This document shows, piece by piece, positions 24,429 to 35,898 of a stretch of 64,000 nucleotides of DNA. The DNA comes from Fusarium oxysporum f. sp. lycopersici 4287. Lineage: Eukaryota > Ascomycota > Sordariomycetes > Hypocreales > Nectriaceae. The position numbers were made by a program, and so were the translations under genes. The notes under the pieces were generated by a model. The model had not been told where the DNA came from, ran no database searches, and saw only the letters and a list, made by a program, of their open reading frames with translations. Each line of letters opens with the position of its first letter. Within the stretch, counting starts at the first letter, position 1. The DNA lies in NCBI RefSeq assembly GCF_000149955.1, contig NC_030995.1, positions 1,860,001-1,924,000 on the forward strand, in the 5' to 3' direction.

Positions 24429-25754
24429 ATGACCTCTATAGCCCTCTCAGAAAATGCACACAAGGCGCTGGAGCCTTTGCACCTCCAAGATCGTATCATC
24501 GGTACCATTTTCGGCTCAGCGCTTGGAGACGCAATTGGCTTATACACAGAGTTTCTGTCTGCCGACATCTCGGCAAAAGCATATCCCGACCGCAAATTTA
24601 CGTTGCTCCCTGCTGAAAAAGCGACACCTTTTCGACGCGACCATCACAGAAATTTCCATCGTACTGGAGAATGGACTGATGACACCGACCATGCTGTTCT
24701 GATACTGCTTTCATTCCTCCACAGCGATGGCAAGAAGCTTGATCCACAAGACTTTGCTTCAAGACTGTCAGTTTGGGTGCGTATGGGACTGAGAGCGCTG
24801 GATACCCTGCCTCTTGGTCTTGGACGTACAGTCGGTGGAATTGTGCGCAGCAAATCTTACTTAAACGATCCTGAGGGCACAGCACGAAATTTCTGGGTGA
24901 CGGGGAAGTACAATGCTGCGCCCAACGGAAGTCTGATGAGAACACATCCGCTGGGGCTCATGTGTCTTACCAAGTCCGTTGAGGAGACCTTTCAGGTCGC
25001 GGCCGACTTCTCTGTCGTTACACACGTTGATCCCAGATGTGTGGTCTCTTGCGCCATTGGCACGGCTCTTGTTCGTGGCCTTGTCCTCGGCGAAGTCTAC
25101 GAAGAGCGACATGTCGATGAGTTGATCGAAACTGGCCTCACGTGGTACAACGAGCGTCGCGAGAAAGAATTGCAGGATCCAGACAAGAAAGACGAGCCTC
25201 GCCTGGACGTTGAAGAGTTCAAAAAGCATGCGACAGCTCAATCTCTCGCGGACCTCAAGTTGGATGAGAGCTACAAGATCGGATACGTTTACAAGACATT
25301 TGGCTCTGGTATCCTGCTTCTTCGACTAGCACTGCGCCAACTCAAGTCTTCTGGACAACTATGCTCCCAGCTTGCCATCTTTGAGAAGCTCATCACCGAT
25401 CTGACGATGGAAGGCGGCGATGCAGACACAAACGCTTGCTTTGCCGGCGCTCTTCTAGGAGCATTGCTTGGATACAAGTCCTTGCCTCCACATTGGCGCG
25501 ATGGTCTCCGTCATGGGACATGGCTTATGGAGAAGTCTGAAGGACTGTGCGACGTGTTAGGCGTGACGAAGGGTTCATACTTCGGGTCGCGGGACAAGGA
25601 TACTGCGGAGGATGGTGGGCGTGGGTTCTTGACGGATGCACAGATGGAAGAGAAGTGTATGAGGATGCAGGCTTGGATGGCACAGGAGGAAACTGAATGG
25701 AAGAAGAAGCAAGAAATCGAGAAGAAGAAACCCAATTGGTTTCCTTGGAAATAG
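24429..25754 (+). CDS. ADP-ribosylglycohydrolase (DraG/ARH) family protein
   Basis: Single-exon gene of 441 residues. ATG at 24429 (context CGCAATGACC) is the first in-frame ATG; the frame continues 12 codons upstream only through a TTG. The family signatures are visible in order: FGSALGDAIG near the N-terminus, the metal-binding TDDTDHAVL, the central NAAPNGSLMRTHPLG, and MEGGDADTNACFAGALLGAL, whose Asp residues complete the dinuclear Mg site. The C-terminus is a charged tail ending NWFPWK. Family members remove ADP-ribose from proteins or cleave related glycosidic bonds. It lies between an SDR and a sugar transporter in a cluster that looks metabolic, so a role on a sugar-nucleotide or ribosyl compound is as plausible as protein de-ADP-ribosylation. 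Confidence 0.88.
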   Translation: MTSIALSENAHKALEPLHLQDRIIGTIFGSALGDAIGLYTEFLSADISAKAYPDRKFTLLPAEKATPFRRDHHRNFHRTGEWTDDTDHAVLILLSFLHSDGKKLDPQDFASRLSVWVRMGLRALDTLPLGLGRTVGGIVRSKSYLNDPEGTARNFWVTGKYNAAPNGSLMRTHPLGLMCLTKSVEETFQVAADFSVVTHVDPRCVVSCAIGTALVRGLVLGEVYEERHVDELIETGLTWYNERREKELQDPDKKDEPRLDVEEFKKHATAQSLADLKLDESYKIGYVYKTFGSGILLLRLALRQLKSSGQLCSQLAIFEKLITDLTMEGGDADTNACFAGALLGALLGYKSLPPHWRDGLRHGTWLMEKSEGLCDVLGVTKGSYFGSRDKDTAEDGGRGFLTDAQMEEKCMRMQAWMAQEETEWKKKQEIEKKKPNWFPWK

Positions 25755-25996
25755 TGGTTGGAATGATACTTTGTAGCCTTTTTATGGCATCTGTTTGACT
25801 GCTTTTAATCACCGGGATTATGTTACAGTTCCTGCTCTGTTAAACCGATGTAAACAATGACCTTGGTATTTGAGAAGCCGATAGCATATATAATACAGTA
25901 CTAAATGATCATAAATTCAACGTCATATTGACCATGATTCAACATAAGCAGAGGTATAACAGGCCCCTTTTCGTCCAACCCAGGTCCTCCAGCATT

Positions 25997-27813
25997 TTAC
26001 TCCCTCATATGGACCTCAGCCTCAAACTTCTCATTACTCTCAGACTCCCCAGTTTCACCACTGGCGCTCTTCTCAGAAGCCTCTCCAGGAACACCCATGC
26101 TGTGATCCCAATGAAGCAAGACCTTTGGACCAGTGAAGAGCTTGTCGATCTGCTCGAGAGACAATAGTCGGGTCTCGGGATAGAAGAAGTAGATGAGGGG
26201 AACGAAAAAGGCGTTGAAGATACAGAAGTAGATGTACGTCTTCCAGCCAATACTTGAGATGGACACGGGAGTGATCTCAACGACGAGGAAGGTGAAAATC
26301 CAGTTGGAGGCTGTTGCGAGGGCGGCGGCACGGGTTCGAATGGCCAGGGGAGCGTATTCGGCGGGCACTTGACTCTGTTAGCTGGGCTGGTTCTGGAGGC
26401 ATTGAAGTGGGTTGACTTACAGAGCCAGGGGATGGCGAGCAATCCGACAGCAAAGAAGAAGTCTATCGTTGAGTTAGCTAAGTTCTTTATCTCTCAGGGG
26501 CTGACTTACTGAACAAGAAGAGCATGACTATGGCGACAATACCAGGTCCAGGCTGCCCAGTAGACACAGTTCCGGCCAAGACCGCCATGCAGACTGCTTG
26601 ACCAGCGGCGGCAAACATCATCAACTTGCGGCGACCGAGACGATCGATGATCCAGATGGGGATAAGCGAAGAGAAGAAGTAGGCGACACCATTGAAGCCA
26701 GCAAGTAGGAGACTCAGGTTATGGGAAATGCCGACTGACTCTTGGAAGATGACGGGGGCGTACTGTAACTTGGTGTCAGTCGCTTGAGGTTTGATGGATT
26801 GAAACTTCTATTCAATTGACTTACGTATGTGATGAGGTTGATACCGGAAAGCTGTTAGAAGAGCGTGTTAACCAAACCTGATCGAGAAGACGATGCGAAG
26901 ATTCTTACCTGTTGCATGAACTGTCCGCCGATACCAAGCATTGTTCGATACAAGAACTTCTGCTCTCCATTCTTCCACATAGCCTTGAAACTGCTCGTCT
27001 GCGCCGCCTCGCGCTCCTCATTGATAGCATGCTGAATCTCAGCAATGGCACGGCTGACAGTCTCATCGTCCTTGGAGATAGACTTGGCATCTCGGCGCAC
27101 CGCCCAAAGAACCTCGCGTGCCTCGTCGTGAAGGTCATGGTTGATGAGCCAGCGAGGGGACTCGGGAAGAAGAACGATTCCGATGAAGGTTAAGATGGCA
27201 AAAAAGATCTGGAAGGCAAGGGGGAAGCGGAACTGGGCGTCATTGCTGACGTAGGACATGCCGTAGTCAACCCAGTATGAAAGCATGACGCCGAAGATGT
27301 TGATTGCGAGTTCAATGGCGAGGCCCTTGCCACGGTTGCTGGCTTTCATGAGTTCAGAGTGCCAGACAGCTAAAGACTGTTAGTTGAGATCTCTGATAGA
27401 GTCAGGGGCAACTTACGAATGGTACTGGTGTTCATGCCGTTTCCGAGACCAGCTACAATACGGCCAACGATCATCTGAGGGATTCCGAAAGCTGATGCTT
27501 GAAGAGCGGCTCCGATGCTGAGAACAACACAGCCCATCATGATACACTTGCGACGACCAAAGTACTCGCCAAAGATGAGACAGAAGATGGCGCCGAAGAA
27601 GCAACCGATCTCGTAAATGGCGACCACGGTTCCTTGAAGAGAAGAACTGCCATTGCCTCCATCTGTAGTGTCGATCTCGGGAAAAGTGTTGGTGAATGCA
27701 GTACCTGTCAACAGGCCAGACATAACACCCTGATCATAACCGAAGAGGAGGAAGCCAGAACCAGCCGTAGCCGTGATGGCCCAGTCCAAGGGCCTTCCAA
27801 CAAGGATCGCCAT
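25997..27813 (-). CDS. MFS sugar transporter (hexose/polyol porter type)
   Basis: Six exons on the minus strand: 27813–27417, 27369–26909, 26851–26825, 26762–26510, 26462–26421 and 26367–25997, giving 516 residues. The protein begins MAILVGRPLDWAITATAGS and shows the sugar-porter signatures: GYDQGVMSGLL in helix 1, FGEYFGRRKCI between helices 2 and 3, VGRIVAGLGNGM, LPESPRWL after helix 6, DRLGRRKLM in the second half and PETRLLSLEQID after helix 12. About 12 membrane segments are expected. Exon 3 is only 27 nt (LSGINLITY) and exon 5 only 42 nt. The last intron appears to use a CAAG acceptor 11 nt after a CTAAC branch point, because nearer AGs break the frame. It is likely a plasma-membrane proton symporter or facilitator for the sugar or polyol used by the neighbouring enzymes. 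Confidence 0.88.
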
Positions 27814-28940
27814 GATGAAGAATTTGATGAGAAGTGAAGAAAACAGAACAAGCTATTCAACAACCAATGTTGATGCTATCAGCAACAGTAAAAGATGGGG
27901 CGACTCCATATCAATATATACTGCCTCTGAAGTGACAATTCGGCGGCGAGAAAATTAGATCAATTGTTGACTCGCGCAAAACAAGGTTCGTTCCAAGGCC
28001 GTGACATGGCGCCAGTTCCCCATGGGGAGTCCACTGTACCGTAACATTGGATCATCTGGGGTTTTTGCGGGTTAGACGAACGGTTTCGGTTTTGAGAGAA
28101 GTGAGGCATTTGCAAGCGCTGGAGTGAATATGGAGCATTTAGGCAACCGAATTCAGGGATGAGGTTCCTGGGTTGCCCTGTTTCTGCGAAAGAGTGAATT
28201 GTAGCCGATGGAATGATACGATAATTTGTCATTGAAGATGAATGGCTTAGCGAAAACACCTGTGCATTGCAATCGATGTTGTAGTGGAAGACTTGTGGTA
28301 TTCTCAGGCGGGATAAGGTAGTTGCAGTATGTATGCCTAAGCGTAGGTCCCCTCGTAGGTGCCCTCCTGATGCAGCCACAGACAATAAGGTAGTCAATTA
28401 TTTGTGCAACGAACTAAGAGAAAGGCTTTGATGTCGGAGAAGACAAACACACCAACTCTCGAAATTACTCAACTGATCAAAGAAAAAGCGTGGTTTTGAT
28501 GTTGGAGCAGTTGGATGCTTGTCAAGGTCCGCTTAGACCTACCAAGATCGGCTGCAAGTCGGAGTTCCCCTCCCCATCTCCACTCCTTACTGCAACACCC
28601 CAGAATGGGTAATGGAGTTTTTGTTAGAGACGACACTAAGTCGCATACAGATGCCCTACACCTTACGCATTGTATACTCTCCAAGGGTGCGTATACTTCC
28701 CTTATCCGATTCGTTGTGAGATATATTCAAATGGCTGTTTGATGTTTTGCTGACACTATCGCGAAAAGAATAATGATCATGGTCGGATTAGGAATCTGGG
28801 AACGCTCTGCAGGAACCATAAGATAAAGATGCCATGAGGTATCAAAGACGAAGGACTGGCAAACTCCCTTTTGTTTGGACAAGTGTTGGCGCTTTGTGCG
28901 ACATCGACACCATAGCACACGACAAACACTCCTCAAAATC
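27814..28940. promoter_or_regulatory. Divergent promoter region of the transporter and dihydroxyacetone kinase genes
   Basis: A 1.1-kb region separates the start codons of two genes facing away from each other. Short open frames are present on both strands but none is convincing. As with the transketolase/SDR pair, this layout favours joint control. Confidence 0.5.
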
Positions 28941-30997
28941 ATGACACTAGGTATGCGCTTGTGGAAGCAAGACGAGCCAGTTGTTGACCAAAAACCTCAG
29001 GAAAGAGCTTCATCAATGGCGTCGCCAACTCAGTCGAGCGAAGCCTCAGGAGTTGCATTCTCCACGACCCATCGTTGAGTCTCGTCGCATCAGAGAAAGG
29101 TGATATGATGACCTGCAACAGCAAGCAAGACTAGACTGACAGCCGCTTTAGTTCTTTATCGACGAATGGACCAAAGCAATGACAAAGTCATCCTCATTTC
29201 CGGCGGAGGCTCCGGCCACGAACCCGCGCACGCAGGATACATCGGCGAGGGAGCATTGGACGTCGTGGTCGCTGGCGAGATCTTTGCCTCCCCTTCCGCT
29301 TCACAGATCCTCACAGGCCTACAGACTATCAAGTCGTCAAAAGGGTACGCCTATGCCCCATAGGGGTCGAGTGTCTGGCTAACCAGTGGTAGATCGTTGA
29401 TGATCGTCAAGAACTACACAGGTGACAAGCTCAACTTCGGCCTCGCAGCAGAAAAGGCAAAGGCAGACGGAAAGAAGGTTGAGATGATTATTGTTGGGGA
29501 TGATGTGTCAGTTGAGGGAAACACGCTTGTTGGTCAGCGTGGTCTTGCAGGAACAGTCTTCTGCCATAAGATCGCTGGCGCAAAGGCAGCTCAGGGGTAT
29601 GCATATCCATCATACTGACCAAGCCAAAGCTTACCTCCTTTACACAGAGCCTCCCTCGAGCAAGTCGCCTCCACTACAAGAAGAGCCGCTTCGCAAATGG
29701 CCACCGTCGCAGCGAGTCTCGATCGATGTAGTGTTCCCGGACGGGCGATTCAAGAAGCCCTTCCCCATGGCCAACTCGAATTCGGAATGGGAATACACAA
29801 CGAGCCGGGTGTCAAGCGCGAAGAAATCTCGAGCCTTGAGGTTACAGTTGAGAAGGCATTGAGTATGATGTTCACTCCCAAGGCCAATATGTGGCAACCA
29901 GAAAGGGGGCAGTGTGTAGCTTTGATGGTCAATAACTTGGGCGGCTTAAGTGTCTTGGAGATTAGTGTTGTTGCAGACGAGGTGGTAAAGCAACTGGTCG
30001 AACGCGGCATACATATCGAAAGGAGTCTTGTTGGCACTTTTGTTACGTCGCTCGATGGCCCTGGATTTTCTGTTACACTGTTGTCACTTGACGATGAGTT
30101 GACAGAACTGCTTGATGCTCCCACTACCGCACCTGCTTGGCCACGTTCGATTCACGGCTGGGCAACAGATATGGAGTCTGTATCAAAGCGTGAGACAACA
30201 ATTCCTGTAGCGAAGGGCAATGGCAAGGAGACGGGAGTAAAGGGTATGTTGAAGATGAAGCGATCTGCCAACATCAAACTGATCATTCGTAGTGCCGACA
30301 TCACTTGTCAAGGTTCTCATTGAGTCAGTGGCACGAACAACAACGAGGGATGAGCCAAAAATCACAGAATACGACACCCTGGCTGGCGATGGAGACTGTG
30401 GAGAGACGCTTCTGAATGGAGTAACTGGTATGTTCCCACCGAACCTCATCAATTGAGATACAGCAATGTTGATACCGTCTACGTGCAGGTCTTGTTAAGG
30501 AGTTCGAAAACGACGACGCAGTTTCCCTTGACATTGGCCAAGTCTTCCGACGAACAGCGGCAACCGCAGAAAGGAGCATGGGTGGCACGTCGGGCGCCAT
30601 CTACGCCATTTTCCTCAACGCTGTAGCAAACCGACTTTTACAAGTGACTGCCGAGTCTCCATCGCTAACGGTCTCCGAGTTCATACAACAAGCTCTGCAG
30701 GGCGGCTTAAGCGAGCTTTGCAGATACACACCCGCGCGTATCGGCCATCGCACACTAATGGATGCACTTATACCATTTGTCAAGAACTACTACCTGGATG
30801 GCTCACTAAGGGCTGCTCTGGTAGAGGCGCGAAATGGTGCTGAGAGCACACGGCGGATGGTAGCGGCCCTGGGACGGGCGAGCTATGTTGGACAGGAGAG
30901 GTTCGATGAAGAGGGCGGTATTCCTGACCCTGGAGCTCTAGGTGTTGTGAGCATTCTCGAAGGTCTTCGCGATGGATTAGATACTCGAGCCAATTGA
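28941..30997 (+). CDS. dak1: Dihydroxyacetone kinase
   Basis: Seven exons: 28941–28950, 29001–29099, 29152–29344, 29393–29596, 29648–30243, 30293–30427 and 30489–30997, giving 581 residues, normal for the family. The N-terminal DhaK domain has [15 protein letters not shown], the glycine-rich [15 protein letters not shown] (52–66) and GIHNEPG, whose His219 corresponds to the residue that binds dihydroxyacetone covalently. The C-terminal DhaL domain has [10 protein letters not shown] (398–407) for ATP-Mg binding and [12 protein letters not shown]. The enzyme phosphorylates dihydroxyacetone (and usually glyceraldehyde) to DHAP with ATP. The first exon is only 10 nt, but the joined start MTLGKSF agrees with known family N-termini. 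The C-terminus DTRAN is not a peroxisomal signal. Its partner in the cluster is probably the dihydroxyacetone synthase-like gene at 19820. Confidence 0.93.
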
Positions 30998-31530
30998 GGT
31001 GATTGGCGCAGTCGGCAATTGGATGGAACTGTTTCTTCGCTTCAAGTTCCTGGGGGATATCTTTATCCTGATGATGATGATGATGGTCTAGCCGAGTATA
31101 GTCAAGGCAGACCAGGATGAAGAGCACTGTCCACCCACTAAAAGAACGCCACACTGCCTTTCCAGAGCACACAGGGCAATTGTAAGCGGATGTGAACTAA
31201 TCCCAGTTCAGGAATGTTTCGAGTTGAAGACTTGTTTGTCGGGGAACCAGCAAAGACTCGCTTTTTTATTCATTTCAGCATCAATTACTTGCAAATTAAT
31301 AGATCATGTCAGTATTTTAGTTCCCTCTAACCGTTTTATGGAAAAATTGCCGATCACGAGTCTGTTTTGGTATGGCAGGTCGGACCCCAGATTCTGGCGT
31401 CTACAATTGCCCTGCCCCTCCAACTTTTGGACATCTTCACTCTCGCCTTCACTTTCATCTCCACTCGTTCTCCCAATAGGTCATATCACCAATTCTCACC
31501 CGGAATCCCAATCCCGGCTACAGTTGACTT
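30998..31530. other. Intergenic region with a short (ATG)5 repeat
   Basis: This 530-bp stretch follows the kinase and precedes the regulator gene. It contains five ATG units at 31071–31085 and a C/T-rich part just before the regulator start. No gene is supported. Confidence 0.55.
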
Positions 31531-33553
31531 ATGGACCGTCCCTCCGCATCCCGGGCCCGAGTCCGGTCCGAACCCATCAAGCATAAGCGGACCCGCTCCG
31601 GGTGTCTCAATTGCAGACGGAAGAAGCGTAAATGTGATGAGAGTCGGCCGGCCTGCGGAACGTGTCGTCGTCGCAATGAGTCTTGCGAATGGGGTCTCAA
31701 GATTGCGTTTCGAGCCGAGCATGCTCAATGCTTAAATGCGCGGCATCCTTCGATGAGGAAGATGGCGAGGAGGAGACAGCCGAGGGAGTTTGAGATTCTG
31801 GATGTGACGGATGAAGTCATTCGTGATTACAATGGTGCTGAGACGGAGGAGGAGGATAACGAGACTAGTGATGATCATGCGCGGGCAAGCACTTCTGGTA
31901 TGAACTTGATCTGCATCATGGGTCGTGTGTAGATCTAACATTCTTCTAGGTCGCTCAAATCTCATCGTCGGTGGAAGACCTCGCGCCGCAAACAATACAT
32001 CAAGTGGCTATGTCTCTATACAGCGAGCACCGGTAGTCGATATCTCATCACCGACATCACAGCGCCAGACCGAAAACGCCGTAGCCGACCTACTTTATTT
32101 CAGCCAAAACGGGCAATCTCATTCCTCAGTCGACATTGATCCTGCTCTGCAGGTTTCCATGGAGGCGATCCCAATTGACATGATAACAGACTATCCGTAC
32201 ATCGACCAGATGCAAGCATTTACCCCTGAGGGCATCTCCGAGGACGGTATCTTCTTGCCAGGCTCTGCGTACCACGAGTTACACTCGACACTCCGTAATC
32301 ATCTCATCCAAGAGACGCGGTCAATTGCTCCAACAAGATCAACAACGCCGCATATAGAGGTTGAAAGCTCAGGGGGCGTCTCCTTGGAAGAAACCGAGGT
32401 CACGATCCCAATACAAGAGTTTCAGCCCTCACAGACACTACTGCTCTCTCAGCAAGAGGAATGCTCGCTATGGAAGAACTACTTTGATGAAATTGCCCCC
32501 TGGCTCGACAAATTCGACCGAGACCGCCATTTCCAGCAGATTATTCCTACAATGAGTAAAGACAACGACCACTTACGATACTCGATGCTGGCACTCTCAG
32601 CACGACAACTCGAACTTAAGCATACACTACCGACGAATCGTAGCCTCGCCCTCTATCAAGAAGCCATTCATATGCTCCTTCCACATTTGCCGACCCGCGG
32701 AACAGCTGTTATCGCCACCTGTGTTATCCTTTGCGTGCTGGAGATGCTGAGCTGTTCACCAAAGGCCTGGCAACGCCATCTTGATGGCTGTGCGAGTCTC
32801 ATGGAAGCTGTTGGCATCAATGGATTTGTAGGAGGGACAGAGCAAGCCTTGTTCTGGTGCTTTGCGCGTATGGATATCTGCGGTGGACTCATATCGTCTG
32901 TCAAGACTCTCATTCCTATCTGCCATTGGGCCTCCAAGACGTTATCTATCGAAAACGATGTCGAGCTCTTCAAGAATGCTCCAACGTTTGAGGACTGGGC
33001 TAATTATGCTGTGTATCTCACCGCTCAAGTCCTGGATCTGTTAGCTGCCTCCCCTACTGATCCAACTCGCGATGAAGCCAAGTTTCGGACTCGATGGCTC
33101 AAGTTGTGGAAGTATATCTCTGAATGGTACCAAGAACGCCCAGCTCCATTGCATTCCATCATGACGATCCCTTCGAGCGAGTCATCCCCGTTTCCGACGA
33201 TTTTGTATTCGAACCCTGCTGCCATGTCAGGGAATCAAATGCATCACGCAGCATCGATTCTTATGCTACAGAACCAGCCATCGACAGTACGACTAGGCCA
33301 TGCTTCCAAACCAAGAAGTATCCTCTGGCATGCAAGACAGGTATGTGGCATAAGTATGTCGAATGAGCATCACGGTGCCTGGACGAATAGTGTGCAACCG
33401 CTGTGGATTGCTGGTAGATGCATGAGCCATCCAAGTGAGCATAAAGCGATCTTGGAAATGTTGGACCGGATCGAAAGGGAGAGTGGATGGAGTACAAAAT
33501 GGAGAGTCGACGATCTGAAAGAATTCTACAAGTGCTCCTTGTCAACTGTATGA
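31531..33553 (+). CDS. Zn2Cys6 transcription factor (Fungal_trans_2 type)
   Basis: Two exons, 31531–31897 and 31950–33553, giving 656 residues. The DNA-binding binuclear zinc cluster has cysteines 25, 28, 35, 42, 45 and 52 (GCLNCRRKKRKC … ACGTCRRRNESC), flanked by basic residues. An acidic linker follows. The C-terminal regulatory region has the helical signature of the Fungal_trans_2 group, including the late segments HARQVCGIS, GAWTNSVQPLWIAG and SHPSEHKAIL. It sits at the edge of the six-gene metabolic block, in the same direction as the kinase, and is the obvious candidate for a pathway-specific regulator; this is inference from position. A GTATGT near 33340 could be read as a donor, but the uninterrupted frame there matches the family, so no intron is called. 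Confidence 0.9.
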
Positions 33554-33980
33554 AAGGGATGATTTATGAAATTCGGAGTTACCAATGGGTCAAAGACAGA
33601 CTAGGAGGTGTGCAGTTGATATTCTTGGTGATATTTAGCGTTTGTAGTTGCAGTGGGACTTGGCTTTGGTTTCATGGAGACTTTTAAGAAAAATTCCAAG
33701 TGAACTTTTTTTACCCAGGAATTAAAGTTCCCTTTAGGGGTCGACTGTGAAATTTGGAAAACGCGTTTGATATTTGCGTTGCTGAGCGGAGGCCTTATGC
33801 TGGGGCTCACGTGCCAAGGGAAAACAGGTGAGATGGTCATAGGTCAAAAATAATCCCACACTTCTCGAGCATAAGTCAAGATTCCCCCTCACTAGTCAAC
33901 CCAAACGGAATCTCAACAAGCATAAGTCTTCCGCATCACATTCATTTTGATTCATTTCTCTTCATTGTATTCCCATCGTC

Positions 33981-34958
33981 ATGTCGTTGTCCAAGCCCGA
34001 GCGTGTTCATGATCTTATCGCCCAGAATCCTCGAGTTCGTGTCTGGGTTCATCCGCTCGAGTGGTCCGAGATTCACCTTAAACTTCTCAACGCCTCCTTC
34101 ACTGAAATTGACACCGTTAAGATCTCTGAGAACCACGAAGACGGGAAAGTTCAGACATCTGAGACTCAGAAGCCCGCGGTGTCTGACTATCGAATCGTCA
34201 GACAGTTCGCGCAAACCCCGATGAAGAGCAAAAACCTCAAGATTTTGATCTGTGACAACGGACCTCTTAAGCTCCTCCGGTAACAATCCAGATACTAGCA
34301 TCTCCATGCTAATGATCCTAACTTTGAGACCTAGACCTCGCGGATACTTCTGCTTCGGCGAGGAGAAACCGCTTGATCTTCAGGGCGCGATCTTCAACCA
34401 ACGCGAAGCTGTTCACAAGGACAGTTACGCTGGGGCATTCGCGTTCATCCAGGGGAACCTGATCAGGAACCTCCGTGAAGGACTTTTTCCTCTTCCTAAC
34501 CGTCTTCGTCATGACCCTGCCGCCAAATGGTTAAGAGAACTGCGAGTCAAGAAGATTGAGCCCCAGGATCAGTGGCGTGACCCCTACATCCTTTGTGTCC
34601 TTCTCGGGCTTGCTCAGTCTCAGGCAGAGGATAAAACCTCCCCCAAGTATCCTTTCGCCGAGGATCATATCTTCAAGGTAAACCTACCCCTGGTGCTTAC
34701 ATGACTCGTCTAGGATGTTTGTTGACACTAGTGTAGACTTGTGCTGCGTTGACTGATGACAAGAACGAGGACTTCATGTATTTTTATACCGCTGAGTTCT
34801 CGGTTGCTTTCGTCAGCAAGTTCGAGTATCCCCTTGATCTGAAGAAGCCAAAGGATGCCATGTCCTCCGAGCTGTCCATCGGCAGGAAGCAGATCCTCTA
34901 CCGGCCCTACAAGACCTTCCGGGCTCGTCTCCTCGCGGAGATCTCCTCTGCCCTGTAA
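33981..34958 (+). CDS. Unrecognised fungal protein
   Basis: Three exons, 33981–34279, 34335–34677 and 34737–34958, giving 287 residues. Both introns (55 and 59 nt) have GT–AG ends and give consistent phases (2 and 0). The protein begins MSLSKPERVHDLIAQNPRVR and ends LLAEISSAL. It has no signal peptide, membrane segment or recognised motif; it reads as a soluble mixed alpha/beta protein with conserved-looking segments such as YPFAEDHIFK and YFYTAEFSVAFVSKFEYP. Codon use and the joined frame support a real gene. Its function is unknown, and it could be one of many lineage-restricted fungal genes. Confidence 0.75.
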
Positions 34959-35898
34959 GCAGATGGAGCTACCTGTCGGTTCGGGTAGGCTCCGGGTCTG
35001 AGAATCGATTCACTATCGGCCGACTGGGATGAACAAGTCTATTTTGTTTTTTTTTGTCGGGACGACAACTTCAGTTGAACCAATTAGTGGCATCCTACTG
35101 ACTATGGATGCACGATATGCATGGATACGGCACCACTTTTCTCATTGCTAGAGCCCATATGAAATTTGTTTAGGTAAGTGTTTATCCTTCGGGAGATCGT
35201 CTATAAAGGTGTAAGACCATTAACAAGCTGACCACGATAGAACTCTAAAGTTCAAATAGGTTATTATCGGGGATCCCGATAGACGAAGGAAGCACCGAAC
35301 TGCCTATTCGGTTGCGATTCATGTTACATGCCGTACGCATTAGTATTTAAAGACCATGGCGGAACATGTATACCTAGTTACTTTCCACCAGTCTTTATAC
35401 AGCTCGTCACTCCAATACGAAACTCTAAACACAATCTATCGTACTACAACGGTGCCGTGGGCGGCTAAGTTGCCTGATTGAAACAAAGTGGCCGGGGTCC
35501 CCCTTGCAAGGCTGGGATGGCTCCCCGTGGGATACCGAAACATCGGCCGAATTACTGTCTCTTCCTGAAGCACGCTCATCACGATCTAGATGAAACTAGG
35601 GTGTCTTTTGTTCATTGCTGGCGGTTTCATGGACGCGTTGCTCCGAAGTTCTCGACCATCTGTCGACTGGGAACCCCTGCTAGTTCCCGTGGGCTTCCCG
35701 GGTGGAGATTAGAGGACCTTGAGACTGAATCAGTTGAGGTCGGAAGTTGAGCAGGTCAGTATTCGATCTTTTGCGATGTTCTGAGTATAAAAGAGCCAGT
35801 CTATTCGTCAAGCTGAAGATGTTTTCACAGGTCACTCACCGATCATCTACTACTCCCTTATTCAGCTCCAAAGATTCTCCTCCGTTCTTCTCTGCACC
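34959..35898. other. Intergenic region
   Basis: A 940-bp stretch upstream of the expansin-like gene, including its promoter. A 90-codon open frame at 35478–35750 has no recognisable features and no splice partners. Nothing else is supported. Confidence 0.5.

Noticed and set aside
33330..33360. Possible intron donor GTATGT late in the Zn2Cys6 regulator gene
   Set aside because: Reading straight through keeps the family signature (CGIS … WTNSVQPLWIAG … SHPSEHKAIL), so an intron here would remove conserved sequence.
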